This document shows, in pieces, positions 1-13,791 of a DNA stretch of 64,000 bases. The position numbers were made by a program, and so were the translations under genes. A model generated the notes under the pieces. The model was not told the origin of the DNA. It ran no database searches and was given only the letters and a program-made list of their open reading frames with translations. Where the stretch lies: positions 3,236,501 to 3,300,500 of the forward strand of contig NC_068971.1 in the NCBI RefSeq assembly GCF_016808095.1, given 5' to 3'. The DNA comes from Vigna angularis (taxonomy: Eukaryota; Streptophyta; Magnoliopsida; Fabales; Fabaceae). Position 1 is the stretch's first letter, and each line of letters starts with the position of its first letter.

Positions 1-1153
1 CCAAAATGGTTGACAAAAGTCAAGACCATGTTGTCAAGAATAAATTTACATCGAAAACTTACACAAGAATACTTTGGGTCTTGACAATCATTAGGAACAT
101 ACCCACCTATATGACTAAAAGTGCATGAATACTATTAAATACAATTAAGTCATGATTAATATGTCAACAGTGTAAAATTCATGAGGTAATCCTATAAATA
201 GAAGTGTATGGTGAGGTAAAATTTTCAAATTCCTTTATTCTGATAACTACTTATTCGAGAACATAATATACTACTTAAAGATGTCAAAATGAGTACCTGT
301 AAGTCAATCCAACTCATCACGAATTTCAATCGAGTTAGGTTGAGAAAATTTAAGCTTTTTTAAATATAAATTGAATTGAACCTGACTCACTTAACCCATG
401 AGTTAAACGGGTTCAGACAAGGTTTGGACCCAACAATACTTTATTAACTTTCTTTTACTTTTTTTATAATTTTTTATTATAATTATTTGTTACTTCTTAG
501 ATTTACAATTTGATTTTTTTAAATAGTATAATGTTATTTAACAATGTTAAAAGTTTAAATATTCAATTTATTTATTTTTCATGATTATACTTTGGTTTTT
601 AATTATTACTTTTATAATAATATTTAAAAAAATAGATGAATACTTTGATTCTATAAAAAATAAATTGAGTTAATCTATTTCTATTATATTACAATAAATA
701 TAGAAAATAAAATACAAAAATAAAGTATTCACAAATAAATTAATTCACTAATCTATTAACTTGTAATGGATTAAGCTGGTTACAAAACTTTTAACTCACT
801 TTCTATAAAAGCAGAGTTTACCATTTTTTTCCGGTAAAAACAAGATTTAAATAAGTTTTAAAATTTTCATATATCTTTTATATCTATTATTTTTTATTTT
901 AATTTTTTTTTAAATGTTGCTTTATGAATTAAAAATTTTTAAGTCCACGATGTGATATTTTGATAGTTGTACTACATGTTTAATTTAAAATAAGTGTGTC
1001 GTATAAATTGAAGTATTAAAAAATAATATAAATTAAATCTCGTTTATTATTTATAATATCATGAAACATAATCATATAATTAAAAATACATTAATTTTTA
1101 TGATAATAAATAAGTTAAAAATAAAAGAAAAAACATAAGTTAATTAAAAGAGT

Positions 1154-1194
<41 letters not shown>

Positions 1195-1209
1195 TAATAA
1201 AAATAATAA
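1154..1209. repeat. (AAT)n microsatellite
   Basis: About 18 AAT/ATA units, slightly interrupted by AAAATAAT at the right end and followed by a short GAT run near 1210-1220. Confidence 0.9.
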
Positions 1210-2634
1210 CGATGATGATGAATGAATGAGTTATAATAATTATATTTTTATTCTATATGTTTGTTTATCTATTGATTTGTATATTGAAAATAGAAAGTAA
1301 TTTTATGATCTATTTGTTCTTGGTGTGTGGTAATAATATTGAATTTTTTCTTATTTGTTTTTCATTGATCTATTATTATACCAATTAGTTGAAGAAAGTT
1401 TTTCAAGATTTATAGTTTCTTCTTTGAATTTGATTGTTTAGTTTATGAAGTTTTCAAGTAGTATTTTACTTAAAGTGATTAAAGTGGTTGTACAATTATT
1501 TGGAAGATGAAAAATCATAATAGATTTGATGATCCAATTGCATTTCCTTTTATAATTTCTCAAATTAAGGATTTAGTAAGTATGATTGAAAATAAATTGA
1601 AGAAGCATTTATTTTACAATATTCAAACTAAGGAGGATAGGGTGGTTTCATTCATGGACGTAATATGACAAGTTTCATCTCCTAATTGAGTTAATGTTAT
1701 GGTATTTTTAGAAAAAGTCAAGTTTGAATATGTGGGTAATTTTATTTATAGCATTTTTTAAAAGTACAAACTTTTATTTATGTTAAGACTTTTTTTTAAA
1801 CTTTCATGGACTTTGGATAGAGTTATTCTTTTTTAGTTTGTTAGTGCTTACATTTTTTAGGAATATGTAGTTCAAAATTTATCATGGATTTTGGAGAGGA
1901 AATCATTATTCTGAAAAACTAGTTAATTTAGTTTTCATTCATAGAAAATAATATAAATGATTTAATGTTTTATCTCCATATTTATTTAGATTTTTTTTTA
2001 ATAATAATAGTTTGTCTATGTCTTCGTAGTGAGTTTAGTGCAAGTCTCGTGTTTTATCTTTTTTATTTTATTTTATTTTTATTAAATTTTCAAGTGATGA
2101 GAAACTACTGGTTGGCATTAGATTATTAGCCGAGATGTCAAATTTCATAATATAACAAAATCTTATTTGGAATGAGTTATAAATAAAATCTTTTAGTAAC
2201 TAAACCAAAATTTATAATTTATTAGATGCCTAAATTTGAAAAAATGATACTAGTTATTCAAAACAAAAATCAGAGTCCAGATTGTTTGTTGAGGTTTTTT
2301 TTAGTGTTGTCCTTTATTAAAAAAACACTGAAATTGATACTATAAAAATATTTTTAATATATTTTAAAACATCAAAACTCGCGTATATATTTTGAAGACA
2401 CATTAGAATAATAACAAAGAAAAACACATCAGAGAATCAAATTCCAAACAAAATCACTCATTAAAAATGTAAAATTATTTAACCTTTTTTTTTTTAGAAT
2501 TTTTTTACTCATATAATTCTATTCTACATTTGTAGACATTTTTTAGATGTAATTGAGACGATGATAAAAATAAAAATAGAGAGTTGAGAGGTTGAAGGAT
2601 ATCAACTAGTAGGGTTCACACGACCTAGAAAAAG

Positions 2635-3010
2635 AAAACAATATTGCCCAACCAAAAGAAGTTGTAGAGGGTGAAGACAAAACTCATAATTGACGTTCAC
2701 GTGTGCACATAACTCCGAAAAATTATGCTTGAATTGTTTTAATATATACTTGAAAAGAAGTACACTGATGGGATAGAAGGGACAACAAGATTATCATAAT
2801 TCATTATTAATCAAGTAATATTCTTAAAAAAGAAAGAATATATTAACCAACCAAAAGAAGTTGTAGAGCTCGAGACAAACGCTCATGATTTTGATTAAAA
2901 TCTGCACATAACTTCAAAGTTCACATGTTTGGTGTATTCATGAAAAAGTATGTTAATTTTTTGTTTTAAAAAGCTTGATAAGAAGTACGCAGATAGGCTA
3001 TAAAGCTTGT
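2635..3010. repeat. Diverged direct duplication, two units about 207 bp apart
   Basis: The segment starting near 2641 (CCAACCAAAAGAAGTTGTAG) recurs near 2848 with the same order of landmarks: the ACCAAAAGAAG block, GCACATAACT, then AAGAAGTAC followed by GATGGGATAGA in one unit and GATAGGCTATA in the other. The units have drifted and carry small insertions. No coding content is apparent. Confidence 0.6.
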
Positions 3011-4157
3011 CCAATAATAAATAAGATTATCAAATTTTATTTTATTTAAAATGTGTTTGTATCCATTGTAGATCAATAATGCATGAAAATGGTTTAAATA
3101 GAATCTTTTGTATTTGTGATAAATATTGTATATTGACTCGAATGATATAGGTCACCCTTCTTATGTGAGTATTTATTTATTTTATTGTGATTAAAACTAA
3201 TTTAATTAATTTCATTTAAGAGTTGAGTTAGAATGAGTTTAATTTTTAATCTAAATCTATTAGTTAGCTTAATTTTTTTCTATTCATTCAATAAAAGTTA
3301 AGACAAGTAATTAATGTCTTTTTTAATGTCTCTTAACTTTTAGGTTTTTGAGATAACAACAAATTTTAAAATATTAAAAGTAAAAATAATAATTATAAAT
3401 TTGTTTTCTAATTTAGTGAGTGAAATTTTACGAAAACGAGTTCTAAAATATTTTGTAATAATATTTACTCATAATATTATGTATGATATAAAATATTTAT
3501 TTACAATACGTATAAAAAATATACAATATCATTTATGATGAAAAAATACAATTATTTTTTACTATCAAATTGTTAGAATAATAATATTTTTGTTATATTA
3601 TCATAATGCATTTATTGCTCAAAAATTTATTGTCCTTTGACAGGTTGATGGAAAATATTATTACACTGAAGAATAAGAAAGCTGTAATTAACAGGAGTAA
3701 GGTTTTCTTACTTTTACAGTTAACTATATAATATAGTTCGATTCGGCGGACCTTGAAGATTCCGACTTACACCACGAATAATTTCCATCTGAACACTTTA
3801 TTTTTTTTTTATGAAAAGTGTAATTAAACATAAAAGGGAAAAGAAAGACTGAAAAAAAAAAGTGAAAAGTGATATCATTTTAATTAATTCAAAAAAATTT
3901 AAATCTAAAGAGTTGGACTAAATTTTTTATTATAATTTATTTATTTATTATTTTATATTTATTTATTATTATTATAATAACATAAATATTAATAAAATAT
4001 TTAAGATATAATTAATCATCCAAAAATATAAATAATTGATTTAATACAATAAATATTCATATATTTTATTTTTGATATAATAAAATGTAATTTTAATACA
4101 AAATTTTAATTATAGTAACTACTTTTATTTTAATTCTATTAATTATTAAAATAAGTT

Positions 4158-4835
4158 TTGACTTGCCACGGATTATTCTGACGGACAATGGTCGATAGTT
4201 TATTGACAAAAAGTAGATCGACTTCTACTAGAGCTTGAAGATCAAGCATGTAACTAGCTCTATCGAGCATCCTCAGAAGAACGATCAGGTGAAAACAGTA
4301 AACAAAATGATCGTTGTTGAGTTGAAGCGTCGTTTAAGAGATGCTAAAGGCACATGGGTGGATGAATTAACAAAAGTTCTCTATGATTACCAATGCATGC
4401 CACATAGCACCACTGGGAAAACTCCATATAACTTGATGTATGGAACAAATGCAATGCTACCGTTTAAAGTTAGAGAACTCTCCATCTGAAGAAAGTTGGA
4501 GGTTATAAGCCTCAATGAGGAGCAACTACGGGTGGAGTTAGACATTTTGCCAGAGAGAAGTGAAACAATGATCATTTGGGCTGAAGGTCAAAAAAGGGTG
4601 GTGGGTCACTTGTACAACACAAAGGTAAAACCTCGACAATTCCTTGAAGGAGACTTGTTTCAAAGACTTGTGACTCTCAGAAAAATCGCACTAATGGGAA
4701 ACTAGTAGTTAACTGAGAAGGTCCTTTTAGAATTCTAGAAGACTTGAAGAATGATGCATATCAACTTCATCTTCCGAGCGGCAAACCCATCCTAAACATA
4801 TGGAATGTATCACATCTTAAGTTATATTTCAGTTG
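4158..4835 (+). pseudogene. Ty3/gypsy integrase and pol C-terminal remnant
   Basis: The plus strand encodes the end of a Ty3/gypsy integrase broken by stops. Near 4170 there is a TDNG-type core motif (LTDNGR) followed by a stop. Then come a block with SSIEHPQ, the RLRDAKGTWVDEL stretch and TTGKTPYNLMYGTNAMLP, which are hallmarks of plant integrase cores. After stops near 4487 and 4705, the C-terminal signature GPFRI, then AYQLHLPSG, then WNVSHLKLYFS closes pol near 4835. Gag, protease, RT and RNase H are absent upstream. With the tandem array, antisense ORF and LTR-like end downstream, it looks like the 3' part of one Tat/Ogre-type element; lineage assignment is inference. Confidence 0.85.
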
Positions 4836-4949
4836 AATATCATATGTAATACTATTTAATAGTTAATAAAATGAGGAGATTTCAGGCACGAGATTTTGTA
4901 TGGATCACTAGCCCGGATAAGCATAACAGTTGTCAAGGAAAATATTCAA

Positions 4950-5375
4950 CCTAGGGAACACTTTAAGTGAACTCGTAGAGCTAGTCAATGGGTGAGGAAC
5001 GTTCTTCATGAACTCTCACCAGATCATGTCTTTCTTGAACCTATGAATGTTATAAGTGAACTCCTAGAGTTAGCCGATCAGTGAGGAACGTTCTCCGTGA
5101 ACTCTCACCAGATCATGTCTTTCTTTAGCCTAGGGAACATTCTAAGTGATTCCCGAGAGTTAGCCGATTAGTGAGGAATGTTCTCCGTGAACTCTCACCA
5201 TATCATGTCTTTCTTTAATCAAGGGAATATTCTAAGTGCACTCCTAGAGCTAGCCATTCGGTGATGAACGTTCTCCTTGAACTCTCACCATATCGCATCT
5301 TCTTCCTCCTAAGGAATGTTTTCAGTAAATTCCTATAAATGGCTGATAGGGGGAACACTCTTATTAAAGCCCCGT
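4950..5375 (+). repeat. 90-bp tandem array downstream of pol
   Basis: Four to five diverged units. The conserved block AACTCTCACC recurs at 5011, 5100, 5190 and 5280, giving spacings of 89, 90 and 90 bp. Each unit also carries GGGAAC or a variant, AAGTGAACTCCTAGAG, TAGCCGAT and GAGGAACGTTCTCC. The last unit decays before 5375. Tandem arrays between pol and the 3' LTR are typical of Tat/Ogre-type plant Ty3/gypsy elements. Confidence 0.85.
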
Positions 5376-5746
5376 TTCGTTCTTTTTGGAGGAACATTTA
5401 AGTGAATTGTCAGATCTAACGCATTGACAAATATTGGAAAGAGAAATGTTAACTGTAAAGCTTAAAGTACCACAAAGCATTCAAACTTAACGCGCAGAGA
5501 GACAATATAACAAGTATGAAGAAACTAAGAAATAATTTTTTCATTCAAGCTGATGACATATACATAAGAGGCTGAGCAGAAAACAAGACTACCTAAACAT
5601 CAAAAAACTTGTTTTCTGAACGACCCACCACATTGACGATAAAAAGAAAACAAAACACAGGTCGAACAACCCACCAAAACATAGACCCTTCACTCCTTCC
5701 CTCCCTCCTTCCCGGTCTCATCGTCAACATCTTCCACAACTACCTC

Positions 5747-6609
5747 AATTCATTGAGGCTCTTTAGCAAGGAGCGACAAGATCTCTTCCTTAGGAGTAGG
5801 TGACAATGGGACATCCGATAGCTTACCGTCAACCACCATTTCCATGACATTATAACCTGTGTGATCGAGTGACACTTTCAAAAAATAGTTGCACTGTGCT
5901 ATCCCTTTTTCAAAGCCAACAACATGTTCATTGTAAACTTCGTTCCCAAGGTAGAGATTCTCCTTTGTCAACTTCGCCCGATAGGAAGAAATACAGAAAA
6001 GTAGCAGGCATCAGGGTGATAGCAAGGGTCATACACACGATAGTGAACACCTGTATAAATGTGCACCCGTTCGGATGAAGTTGGATGGGAGCCACGTTCA
6101 ATTCGTGAATCTAGAAGTCTAAGAAAGGTAGACGATCGCCTAAGTCACGAAAGAAAGTAGAGTACGCGTAGGAAATGTTTGTCGCGTAACCCTCTCTTCC
6201 ATGGCAAGCACATGTCGCGTAACCCTCACTCGCCACCAAGTACACCCAACCGACAAGCTCCTCCAAAGACAAACCGGTACAGAAGTAGGGAACATAAAGC
6301 CCTACTTCGTGAGGAGTCCAATTGTAGTCATGTACGAGGGGAGGGCAAAATGCCATCCCATTCCCCTACTGTGTCTATCTCAATCATAGCTTCTGCCTCT
6401 TCCTTAGAAAGATCTACATTCTCCGTAGCTGGAGCAACTTCATTATTTATGTGCATCGTTACTCCGCCATCAATCGAAGACTCTTCTCGCTTGGTTGACC
6501 CCAAAATAGAAGAATCGACCAACAATGACGACTCTACCACATCATCAACGTACCCATGGCCTTCCTTCTTGACGGACTCCTCATACGGGAAGAGTTTTAT
6601 GGATGACAT
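5747..6609 (-). pseudogene. Antisense transposon ORF (putative gypsy-type transposon domain), decayed
   Basis: The minus strand holds a protein in three broken pieces. It starts with ATG at 6609 (MSSIKLFPYEES). After a frame change comes a block with GLSLEELVGWVY and GDRLPFLDF (6356-6111). Another shift follows, then a conserved-looking stretch reading LNVAPIQLHPNG and LATFLYFF-like residues (about 6105-5970), and a tail to 5747. The order resembles the 'putative gypsy type transposon' (transposase_28-like) family of plants, from memory. A small in-frame duplication of an EGYAT motif lies near 6180-6230. It faces the upstream integrase remnant, as expected for an additional antisense ORF between pol and the 3' LTR. 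It is not functional as it stands. Confidence 0.7.
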
Positions 6610-6703
6610 TATTACCTTTGAAAGAAAATATTTGAATTATTCAAACGCTCGATCATAGAAGAGAGGAAAATGGTAGGCGTGAAAATGGCAATGACCCCAC
6701 TCT

Positions 6704-6713
6704 CTATATATAG
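6704..6713 (-). promoter_or_regulatory. TATA box of the antisense transposon ORF
   Basis: On the minus strand CTATATATAG lies about 95 bp before the ATG at 6609, followed by a pyrimidine-rich leader. The second copy of this ORF start (ATG at 12473) has CTATAAATAG in the same relation and the same AGTAATA/GGTAATA context just before its ATG. The antisense ORF therefore probably has its own promoter. Confidence 0.55.
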
Positions 6714-7065
6714 TAGAAAAAAATGGTTTTTGCAAGGCGATCGCGACCCTTGATAACCACTTAATCCAACGACCCAGAATACATGACCTTTCATCTCAAA
6801 TATGGCACGAATCCTGGGGATCCACGCATCCCAGTACAGGCGGTTACACTTCTTAGTAACTGCCTAGGTAATTGCCATCTTACGCAACTTTTTTGAATGG
6901 TCGGCACGAAAGCCTAGCGAGCGACCTTTCCTTAAATCCCTGCGCTATTCTATCCAAAGAACTTGCTTGGACTTTGGGAGCTTGTGTACTGTATGGCCAC
7001 TCGTCTGGCCAATGAACCGAGCGGACAAGCGACTAACAAGTTAGTAACTGAAGATGGAGACAGCC

Positions 7066-7330
7066 GTTGAGATAATTAAAAGATAATCAGTAATAATAAA
7101 AATCATTGATGGGTAGTTAATAAAAATAATAACAACTATTAATGAATAATTAATTAATCTAATTTAACTTTCATTACGAGATTTATAAATATAGGTTTGT
7201 TATCAAGGTAAAACACACTTTTATCATCACCCTGGTATATGTCTTGAATCAGAATGATTTCTATAAACACTACATCAAAACACAAGAAAAATCGATCATT
7301 GATCTCCTAGAATAAAACAAAAATAAAAAA
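7066..7330 (+). mobile_element. LTR-like 3' end of the Ty3/gypsy remnant
   Basis: The sequence contains a TATA-type motif followed by TATAAATATAGG near 7183 and then a leader with AAAACACACTTTTATCATC, typical of an LTR promoter and R/U5 region. The same TATAAATATAGG motif recurs on the minus strand near 11810, next to a second copy of the antisense ORF start. The exact LTR ends were not found. Confidence 0.45.
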
Positions 7331-7654
7331 GTAAAATATTATATAACGAAAATCCATCTATTATCTTAATGTTTTAAATAAAAAATTACGTTAATCCTTT
7401 GTGTGCCTGAACTGAGATAGTTAATGTTATATATGTGAATTTAAAAGAACTTTTTAAAAAATGACTACCACCGACTCGTAAAGCATGGTCAAATTCACAA
7501 CTCTACTTAAAAAATGAACATAGGGTTTGTTTTGGTAGTGATAAAATAATAAATAGCGGCTGCCGACGTTGCTAGAAGAGAATGGAACGGGAGAGGAGTC
7601 TGCATTTAGTGTAGATTTTTGTGAGATAAGATTGTGTAGGAGTGAGAAGCAGAT
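7331..7654 (+). promoter_or_regulatory. Upstream region of the RALF gene
   Basis: AT-rich spacer before the RALF ATG. A TATA-like AATAAATAG lies near 7547, and a purine-rich leader runs to the ATG at 7655. No other element is recognisable. Confidence 0.4.
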
Positions 7655-8008
7655 ATGAAGAAGCAAGCATCAACCCGTTTGCTGATGTGGGTTATGATTT
7701 GTCTTCAGGTTTATCTGATCATTGCAGCTGTGTCATTGTCGGAGTCCAATGACTCCACTTCTGTGTGCAATGGCTCTGTAGAGGACTGCCTCCGCCTCTA
7801 CCACTTGGACTCACAGCTTCCCACCGTCTCCAGCTCCCACTTCCAAAGAATGCTTGCTGAAGCCAATCGCCCGACGGATGGTACAGGAGATCCTAATAAC
7901 CCCGCCATAAAGTGTAAGACGGCCCAGGACTACAGATCATGTCTGGCGGCGTATGAAGGTCAGGACGCACATTGTGGCACCTACAACAGGGGAACGAGAT
8001 GCAGTTGA
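7655..8008 (+). CDS. RALF-like secreted peptide precursor (divergent)
   Basis: Single-exon gene for a 117-aa precursor. RALF peptides are cysteine-rich apoplastic signals perceived by CrRLK1L receptor kinases and affect growth and immunity. Residues 1 to about 28 form a signal peptide with a hydrophobic core. The propeptide carries the family-like CNGSVEDC pattern (about 38-45). The mature C-terminal part holds four cysteines: C-K-T, R-S-C, H-C-G-T-Y-N-R-G and the final C-S. The NRGTRC end matches the YNRG...TRC end of RALFs. Departures from typical members: the RRxL subtilase site is QRML, no YISY motif is visible, and the third cysteine precedes the YNRG motif instead of following it. It therefore belongs to a divergent RALF clade. 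A CrRLK1L gene lies 9.9 kb downstream on the same strand. The start has an in-frame signal peptide directly after it. Confidence 0.8.
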   Translation: MKKQASTRLLMWVMICLQVYLIIAAVSLSESNDSTSVCNGSVEDCLRLYHLDSQLPTVSSSHFQRMLAEANRPTDGTGDPNNPAIKCKTAQDYRSCLAAYEGQDAHCGTYNRGTRCS

Positions 8009-8419
8009 GTGGGTGAAACTATTATGTTCGAATGCTTTACTTTCCTCCCTCCACTGTGTTGTTATGCTCGTCAGTGTGTGTGGGTATATGTATGCTTAAT
8101 TTACGGTTTTCAAATTCATTAAACATTGTAACTATGAATCCTGTCTTAATGTAATAATGGATTGCTGAATTCTAGTTGTACTCTTCAAGCTCACGAGGAA
8201 TGAATCTAAATCTCCTCTAATCTTCCCCTCTTTCACCATTTATTCCATTTTTAGTGCTTTGTCAGGTCAATTAAGATCTCCTTTTTAAGTAAAGTTCATA
8301 ATCCTTTCCATGTTTTAATTAAATTTTGAATATGTAATAGTTTGAAGATTTTTTTAAGTCATTGGGCCCTAATTTGACAAGCCAAACCCATTGATCCAAG
8401 GACACTTGAACCTTGGGAT
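8009..8419 (+). other. 3' flank of the RALF gene
   Basis: Likely 3' UTR with AATAATGG-type polyadenylation context near 8153, then AT-rich spacer to the start of repeat family A. No further gene is visible. Confidence 0.4.
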
Positions 8420-11008
<2,589 letters not shown>

Positions 11009-11639
11009 AGAATATCTAGACAATTTTGAAAAATTTTAGTTAACTTTTAAAAAAAAAAAATCTTAAATTGTTCTTTTCATATTTCATCTCCAATTAGTCG
11101 ATCAATCCACTATTCATTTCTCTAACCTTCTTCAGTCTACCGGTAAATTTATTTTTAGAGAATGAAAGACCAAGGTAAGTGACGAGTTGAGAAGACTGAC
11201 GAAGCTAAATTGTTTGTTTCAATTAATAATAGTCTTTAATAGTCGAATAATAGTCTTTAATAAAAAAAAAGTTAGTATAGTTTTATAAGTTTTCTTTTAT
11301 TTCTGTCAATTTTACTTTTGGAGTTTAATATTAATTATTTCCTATACATACATATTAATACACTTATTATATTGAAATATTTATATACTGAATATGACGC
11401 TGTTTTTTATTTCTTATTTTGAAATTGCAAAACTATAATATAAAACCATGAATTTAATTGTCTTATAACTAAAATGTGGCTATTTAAATATGGGCAGTCT
11501 CGGTTTACATTTTCTTAAATTAATTAATAAGTACAATTTTTTAAGTCATATATAGACGGTTGATTTCTAATTTTTCTTTATAGTAATATACAAGGATGAT
11601 CATATATATTTTGTTTCGGAGCATATAATCAAAGTCAAC
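11009..11639. other. AT-rich spacer
   Basis: No gene or clear repeat is recognised between family A copy 1 and the LTR-like fragment that follows. A small duplicated AATAGTCTTTAATA motif lies near 11228-11260. Confidence 0.4.
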
Positions 11640-12700
11640 GGTTCAAAGTCTAGTATCGTCTAAATGTCTAAAAGTTATTCAAAAGTTCAAGTATATTATT
11701 TGTCCAATCTGCTTGAAGAATATATGGAAAAGGTACTTCGATGTCAAAATCAATTCAACGATGACAATTAGGGATTAATGGCGTAGTAATTCTTACCTCA
11801 AACCTATATTTATAAGTTTCAGAATGAGCTTTTAATTAACAACAACCTAATCAAAACCTAATCGTAGATAATCACACTTTACTTATAAGTTGATTAGCAT
11901 TAATGCTAACCATGTTGGTTCATGATTGACCTGTTTACGTTTAGTTTGACTGGTCTCAAAGATGACTTATTGGATGATTCTAATTAAGGTTGACCATCTG
12001 GTATGTGACTGATCAGACGGTCGTATGGTATACAGACCTCCAAAGCCCAGGCCTAAAGTGACTGGTGAAGGGCTTTGAAGTTGGTCACTTAGTTCTCACC
12101 ATTTATGCAGTTCAGGTGTGACCTGACTAGGAAGGGTTTTGCTATAATTGTGTCAGCTAGGGCTGCACGGCTTGAGAGGGTGGTTGAGATCTTGTAGCCA
12201 ACTATCTAGGAAACATGAAGGGCACCCAAACCATCCGAAGTGTTTGAAAATATTACTGTTGACGAGAGCACACCACACTTCGAATTTCGTGCCCTGTCAA
12301 AATACATAAAGTCGGGGCACTTTGAGCTGTTGGATTCAATTTGATCTAATGATGGAGGACGTGTGGTGGTTAAAATTTTCGCGACTATAAATAGGGGTAA
12401 ACCTTCTTCATCATTTTCACATTTTCTCTTCTCCTCCTCTTTAGACCGATTGTTCATGACATACAAGTAATAATGTCGACCACTCAGTTGTCTTCATATG
12501 AGGAGTCTTCGAGAAGGAGCGATTAGGAATATGCGAATGATGTCGCTTCGTCGTTAATGTTATTATCAAGATTTGGTTGACTAAGCAAGATAAAGATTCG
12601 GTTGATAGTGTGGCCACTATAAATAGAAATAAAGTCGTCAATAGACTGTGTGATATATTAGAGAATTCTAATAAGTACCTTATGTTATAAAAAAACAAAC
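11640..12700 (-). mobile_element. Second fragment of the antisense-ORF Ty3/gypsy element
   Basis: This is a minus-oriented 3' fragment of the same element type as at 4.1-7.3 kb. Minus-strand TATAAATATAGG near 11810 marks the LTR-like part. On the plus strand a CTATAAATAG TATA box (about 12386) and pyrimidine-rich leader precede an ATG at 12473 whose product starts with SYEES at the same place as the first copy's PYEES. A stop at codon 17 and further breaks end the similarity near 12650. LTR and ORF again lie on opposite strands, as in the first copy. The rest of the element is missing. Confidence 0.55.
12473..12660 (+). pseudogene. 5' end of a second antisense transposon ORF, decayed
   Basis: The ATG at 12473 begins a peptide with SSYEESSRRSD, a stop, then EYANDVAS. 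This aligns by eye with the start of the minus-strand ORF at 6609 (PYEES, then GYVDDVVES). Only about 30 codons are comparable before the frames decay. It carries its own TATA box about 85 bp upstream. It is not functional. Confidence 0.55.
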
Positions 12701-13379
12701 AAAAACAAAGATAGCTAGATACTAAACACTTGAATATTCATTAGTATCTTGAACATGACTTAGGGATTTGGAATTTTTGTTGTGATTATGCAATCTAGCT
12801 TATCTCTTCTCGTCATTAATATGCGTAATGAAAGGCTAGTCAACAAGTTAAAAATACTCAATTTGTTACTATTTTTTTCCAACAAACTAACTCTAGATAC
12901 CCAATCCAAAATATATTATTATTGTTAGGCTTAAAACGATCAAAAATAAATATGAGATTCAAGTGTGAGATCTATATAAAATATTAACACTCTTAAAATA
13001 AGAAAAATATGGTATTTATGATAATATAAGCATAATCTAAGTTATAATAAACTGAATCCAATTATTATATATATTAATATGTTGTTATATCTTGAATTTA
13101 TCTTATTTGTTGTGATACAAATATGCTTACGAAAGGTCTATAAATACCTTCAATTACATGAAATAATATAACTTAATACTCATTTTTTATTGTCATTCAC
13201 AAAATATTGTTTAGTGACTTAAAGCATTGAAATCTTTGCATGTGGAACACAGAGCAAACGAAAAGTATGTCTTAAATGTTATAGAGCTCTAAATCATTAT
13301 GAAGTTAATCACCTAGAAAAACTTATAGTAAATTATGACACCTCATAATAGATGAATTTTGGTTTAATCATTCTGATAA
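12701..13379. other. AT-rich spacer
   Basis: Nothing gene-like is seen. A short motif close to TCTAAGTTATAATAAACT lies near 13034, but no repeat family was identified. Confidence 0.4.
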
Positions 13380-13727
13380 TTCTTATATTTTCGGTAACTT
13401 TTCTTAAATAGGTCCGTTACTTTTTGTTGTTAGTCCCGTGGCAATGACAGTATGACGTGACACTGATAGTGTGACATGGCACTAACAGTGCTACATGTCA
13501 CTTCAAACCACGTGTTATTACATTTGTCTCAATTTTGTCCATGTATTTGTTTTGTTTCAATTTGGTCTCTATAATTTTATTTTGTCTCAATTTAATCCTA
13601 ATTTTTTTAAAAATTAAACAATTGTTTCCCTTCTCAAATTCAAACAAAATTTAATTTGTATATAAATATATATAAGTATTTTTATTATAATATATATTTT
13701 ATTAAATATTATTAACAAAATTAAGTT

Positions 13728-13791
<64 letters not shown>

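Larger units (their letters stand above)
1..4157. other. AT-rich intergenic stretch
   Basis: No reading frame of convincing length or recognisable protein similarity is visible here. It is very AT-rich with many homopolymer runs. It holds an AAT microsatellite near 1154-1209 and a diverged direct duplication near 2635-3010, listed separately. A short stretch around 1500-1740 reads weakly like eroded coding sequence on the plus strand, but stops and the lack of any motif prevent a call. Confidence 0.6.

Noticed and set aside
6179..6658. 159-codon plus-strand frame
   Set aside because: It is the opposite strand of the decayed minus-strand transposon ORF, which has the recognisable domain features.
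12206..12698. Two minus-strand frames of 85-86 codons
   Set aside because: They lie antisense to the promoter and start of the second transposon ORF copy and show no family features.
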